A stretch of DNA of 64,000 nucleotides from an uncultured Bacilli bacterium (lineage in GTDB: Bacteria > Bacillota_I > Bacilli_A > RF39 > UBA660): positions 1-64,000 of the forward strand of contig CAKOHH010000001.1 of NCBI GenBank assembly GCA_934085675.1, given 5' to 3'. Shown in pieces: positions 61,842 to 64,000 of the stretch. Numbering within the stretch: the stretch's first letter is position 1; each line of letters begins with the position of its first letter. A model generated the notes under the pieces. That model was not told the origin of the DNA and ran no database searches. It worked only from the letters and a program-made list of their open reading frames with translations. The position numbers and the translations under genes were made by a program.

Positions 61842-62472
61842 TTATATTATTAAGTATGCCCATAACTTCATTATATACTTCACTATTATTTTCAAATATT
61901 TTCTTTATTTCCTTGTTTTGATACGATTTAATGAAGTTTTCTATTTCGCTTAACGCCAAAGTAATGTTATCTTTATTTATTTTATCTTTAATAATCATTA
62001 ATGCTGTATTCCTATAGCCCATAATCGCAACACCTGCCAATGATTTATAATATTCTTTATCTGGCAAATTCGATTTTAAATAAAAATTCATAGCAAGTTC
62101 ATCGGTTATGTGTCTTGGATTAGTTGGAATTATTTTATTACTTTTAATTACACCAAGTGGTGATAATTCACTAGAGCACTCTATTATTTTAGTGCCATCT
62201 GGAATTATTACATCATAAACGGTATCTCCGTTAACTAACCATCTTAATATTTTATCTTCGGCATAAAAATCAAATCCGCCCATTTGCTCAGGTTCAGAAG
62301 TATTGGGATTCCATTTATTTGCAGTATTTACTTCATCAATTTTATATTTAAAATTAAATTCTTTATTTTCAAACATAACTTTCATATACTTTGGTTTACT
62401 ATATAATTCATTTATAATTAAACTGGTTTTATAGTTTTTTAGAAGATTACTTTGTTCTTTATTTGTTATCAT
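61819..62472 (-). CDS. Hypothetical protein (217 residues), partner of the adjacent gene
   Basis: I cannot name the family. The N-terminal part is lysine- and asparagine-rich. The centre has DFYAEDKILRWLVNG followed by a compact motif set: VIIPDGTKIIE, GVIKSNKIIPTNPRHITDE and AMNFYLKSNLP. This reads like a small conserved domain and not a random sequence. It has no signal peptide or membrane segment. The start overlaps the stop of the upstream gene by 4 bases, so the two form a translationally coupled unit. It lies just after two tRNA genes, a common place for accessory DNA. Confidence 0.7.
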   Translation of the reverse strand: MITNKEQSNLLKNYKTSLIINELYSKPKYMKVMFENKEFNFKYKIDEVNTANKWNPNTSEPEQMGGFDFYAEDKILRWLVNGDTVYDVIIPDGTKIIECSSELSPLGVIKSNKIIPTNPRHITDELAMNFYLKSNLPDKEYYKSLAGVAIMGYRNTALMIIKDKINKDNITLALSEIENFIKSYQNKEIKKIFENNSEVYNEVMGILNNIKQNNGYS

Positions 62473-64000
62473 AATCTATTCTCTCCTGCTTTTTTACCTA
62501 TTTCACTAACCAAATAACTATCAATCATCTCAACTAATAAATCACTATCAATGCCTAATTCTTGTGAGTGTTTTATATATTTTTTTTTCGTTTCAATTTT
62601 ATGCTTTTCATTTAAAATTGCATTTTTTAATATTTCCATATTCATTGCTTTTAACTGATTATCTTCTATAGAACTAATATCGTTTATTATTCCTATTAAT
62701 ATTTGATTTATAATATTCTTTGAAAAATACTTTTCTCTCAAATAGTTATGAGGATATCTTAAACCCATTCTATTATTTTCAAAATCGGTAACTATTCTTG
62801 TTAATAAACTAGAATTATGTGTTTGATAAAATTCTTCAACCATTTTATTAATTTTAAATAATTCAGATATTGCACATTTTTCCCTATTTATCTTTACAAC
62901 AGGAATGTTAAAATCTTGTGCAGCTTTTAATGAAATTGCTTTTATTCTTTCTTGTTCAACTAATAATTGCTTAGTTTCTTCATCTATTTCTTGATTATTA
63001 ATATCATTATCAATTAATTCTTCAAACATTACTATATAATCTGGATTTTTCTTGTAATGTTCTCTATCTTGAGATAAATCTCTTCTTTCAAATACTAATT
63101 CATTATAATCACTTCGCGTATTATCAATTAAAGAATTTATACTCATAAATTCTCCAAAATGATCTTGAGAATTAATTTGCCTACTTGTACATGTAGAACC
63201 TAAATCATGTGAACCAGATAATAATAGCATTCCAGTTTCAAAATTAGAAAAACCTAAACATATATTTCTAATTGTTGCAGTTGATAAATTATTATTTGCT
63301 ATTAAACTGCAACAATTACCGTGCGATCTTATAGAATTGTTATTCCAATATTTTGAATAATTTGATTGTGTTTCCATTTCAGGCCTATATGCGCCAACTG
63401 ATGTTAATATTATTTTAAAATCTGTTCCAGCATCATATATTTTAACACCATCTTTTACTTCATAATTTTCACTATTGCATTTAAATGTAGAATTTGTTAA
63501 ATGCCTTAAGAATATATCTCTCATCCCATTTTCAAATAATGAAATTGTCATATAATCCAAACAAAAATTACAATTATTTGAAATTTTTTCATATATTTGA
63601 AATAATTTATTTACATCAGTTTCATTTGCAACATTATAAATACTTCTATACATGGAAATATATTTATCAGATTTATCAAAATCGATACCGTCTAAATTAA
63701 ATTTTTCAATTATTGATTTAGCATAATCAAGTTCTATTCCGTAACTTCTCATCAATATAGCTGTTTTGATATTATTTATATCATCAGTCGAATATTCATT
63801 TTGATTCTTAAATTTATTAATTGATTCACTTGTAAAAGCTAATATTTTTTTTTCAATTTGCCTAAGTTCAGATATACTATTAATTGTAAATTCAAAATTA
63901 TTATTAGAAAATACAAATATCAACAAATCTAAATCATGTTCCGTTAATTGCTCATTTGTAAAAGCATGTGATAAATTTTTAAAACTTTGTGTTTTCTTTT
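62469..64000 (-). CDS. Large hypothetical protein, 5' end beyond the window
   Basis: The reading frame stays open to position 64000, so the true start lies outside; a TTG at 63926 is not a credible start. At least 510 residues are present. Conserved-looking blocks are SHGNCCSLIANNNLS, FETGMLLLSGSHDLGST, a YNELVFERRD segment, the PDYIVMFEE strand and FNIPVVKINREKC, which together suggest an enzyme or effector-like domain. I do not recognise it. No membrane helices are seen. It is coupled to the 217-residue gene downstream. The base composition looks even more AT-rich than its neighbours. Confidence 0.7.
   Translation of the reverse strand, partial: KKTQSFKNLSHAFTNEQLTEHDLDLLIFVFSNNNFEFTINSISELRQIEKKILAFTSESINKFKNQNEYSTDDINNIKTAILMRSYGIELDYAKSIIEKFNLDGIDFDKSDKYISMYRSIYNVANETDVNKLFQIYEKISNNCNFCLDYMTISLFENGMRDIFLRHLTNSTFKCNSENYEVKDGVKIYDAGTDFKIILTSVGAYRPEMETQSNYSKYWNNNSIRSHGNCCSLIANNNLSTATIRNICLGFSNFETGMLLLSGSHDLGSTCTSRQINSQDHFGEFMSINSLIDNTRSDYNELVFERRDLSQDREHYKKNPDYIVMFEELIDNDINNQEIDEETKQLLVEQERIKAISLKAAQDFNIPVVKINREKCAISELFKINKMVEEFYQTHNSSLLTRIVTDFENNRMGLRYPHNYLREKYFSKNIINQILIGIINDISSIEDNQLKAMNMEILKNAILNEKHKIETKKKYIKHSQELGIDSDLLVEMIDSYLVSEIGKKAGENRL

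Noticed and set aside
63494..63700. Plus-strand 68-codon frame
   Set aside because: Antisense to the large open frame 62469-64000, with no expression signals.
63926..63928. TTG as the start of the large terminal gene
   Set aside because: The frame is open without stops to 64000, there is no ribosome-binding site, and upstream codons look like protein, so the gene is truncated by the window.
1..64000. Mycoplasma genetic code (TGA as Trp)
   Set aside because: Several genes end in TGA at the family-expected position and no in-frame TGA occurs within conserved proteins.
1..64000. CRISPR arrays, insertion sequences, rRNA genes
   Set aside because: No regularly spaced repeats, transposase motifs or rRNA segments were seen.

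Overview
The window is AT-rich, densely packed DNA from a low-GC Gram-positive bacterium. TGA is used as an ordinary stop (for example at the ends of xerC, psd, the prepilin peptidase gene and the 14318-15268 gene), so this is the standard bacterial code and not the Mycoplasma code. Firmicutes/Bacilli hallmarks are two T-box leaders, a CIRCE element, GatCAB, a LtaS-type sulfatase, MurT/GatD, RbgA, XerC and XerD, and the 6S RNA-tcdA-rarA neighbourhood familiar from Bacillus. Pyruvate formate-lyase with its activase points to anaerobic fermentation. The best guess (inference) is an uncultured, host-associated Bacilli lineage close to the walled relatives of Mollicutes.

Layout. 1-6440: rpmB (minus), then a plus-strand operon lepB-rbgA-rnhB-LTA synthase-topA. 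6515-9480: pflB-pflA. 9515-15270: a type II secretion/type IV pilus inner-membrane protein with an unusual N-terminal extension, a prepilin peptidase, and two related single-pass proteins with repeat-rich extracellular parts. 15265-18485: a valine T-box controlling an unrecognised 142-residue protein and valS. 18516-21359: a flippase-like membrane protein, pssA, psd and a type IV pilin-like protein. 21376-23581: an orphan RNA candidate opposite murT-gatD. 23660-29646: xerC, then an asparagine T-box with asnS-gatC-gatA-gatB. 29686-30454: an orphan small RNA candidate, a small XRE regulator and 6S RNA. 30477-34312: tcdA, gpsA, rarA, xerD and a 33-codon polar gene. 34399-37449: an unknown gene, a ZIP transporter and a helix-turn-helix gene. 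37498-40542: mnmA and a SpoIIM-like gene, a 31-codon membrane gene and spoIVB. 40541-44899: a minus-strand operon nusB-(HipA-like)-xseA-xseB-proS. 45086-51605: a kinase-fold orphan, an unknown gene, mutS, htpG under CIRCE, and a DUF192 gene. 51595-55252: obg, a SEDS/FtsW gene, a YjcZ-like small protein and def. 55279-60273: a possible PBECR-type nuclease, smc and rnc. 60353-61702: yidD, a metal-binding-protein homologue, tRNA-Arg(CCT) and tRNA-Leu(GAG). 61801-64000: two unrecognised minus-strand genes, the second running off the window.

Most genes serve translation (T-box-controlled tRNA charging, RbgA, Obg, Def, NusB, RNase III), chromosome upkeep (TopA, XerC/D, MutS, ExoVII, RarA, SMC) and the cell envelope (LTA synthase, SEDS protein, MurT/GatD, PssA/Psd). 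The less ordinary content is a GatD without its glutaminase residues, a ZnuA-type protein without histidine ligands, SpoIVB and SpoIIM homologues, several orphan transcripts and small genes, two orphan kinase-fold proteins around nusB, and the two-gene module after the tRNAs.
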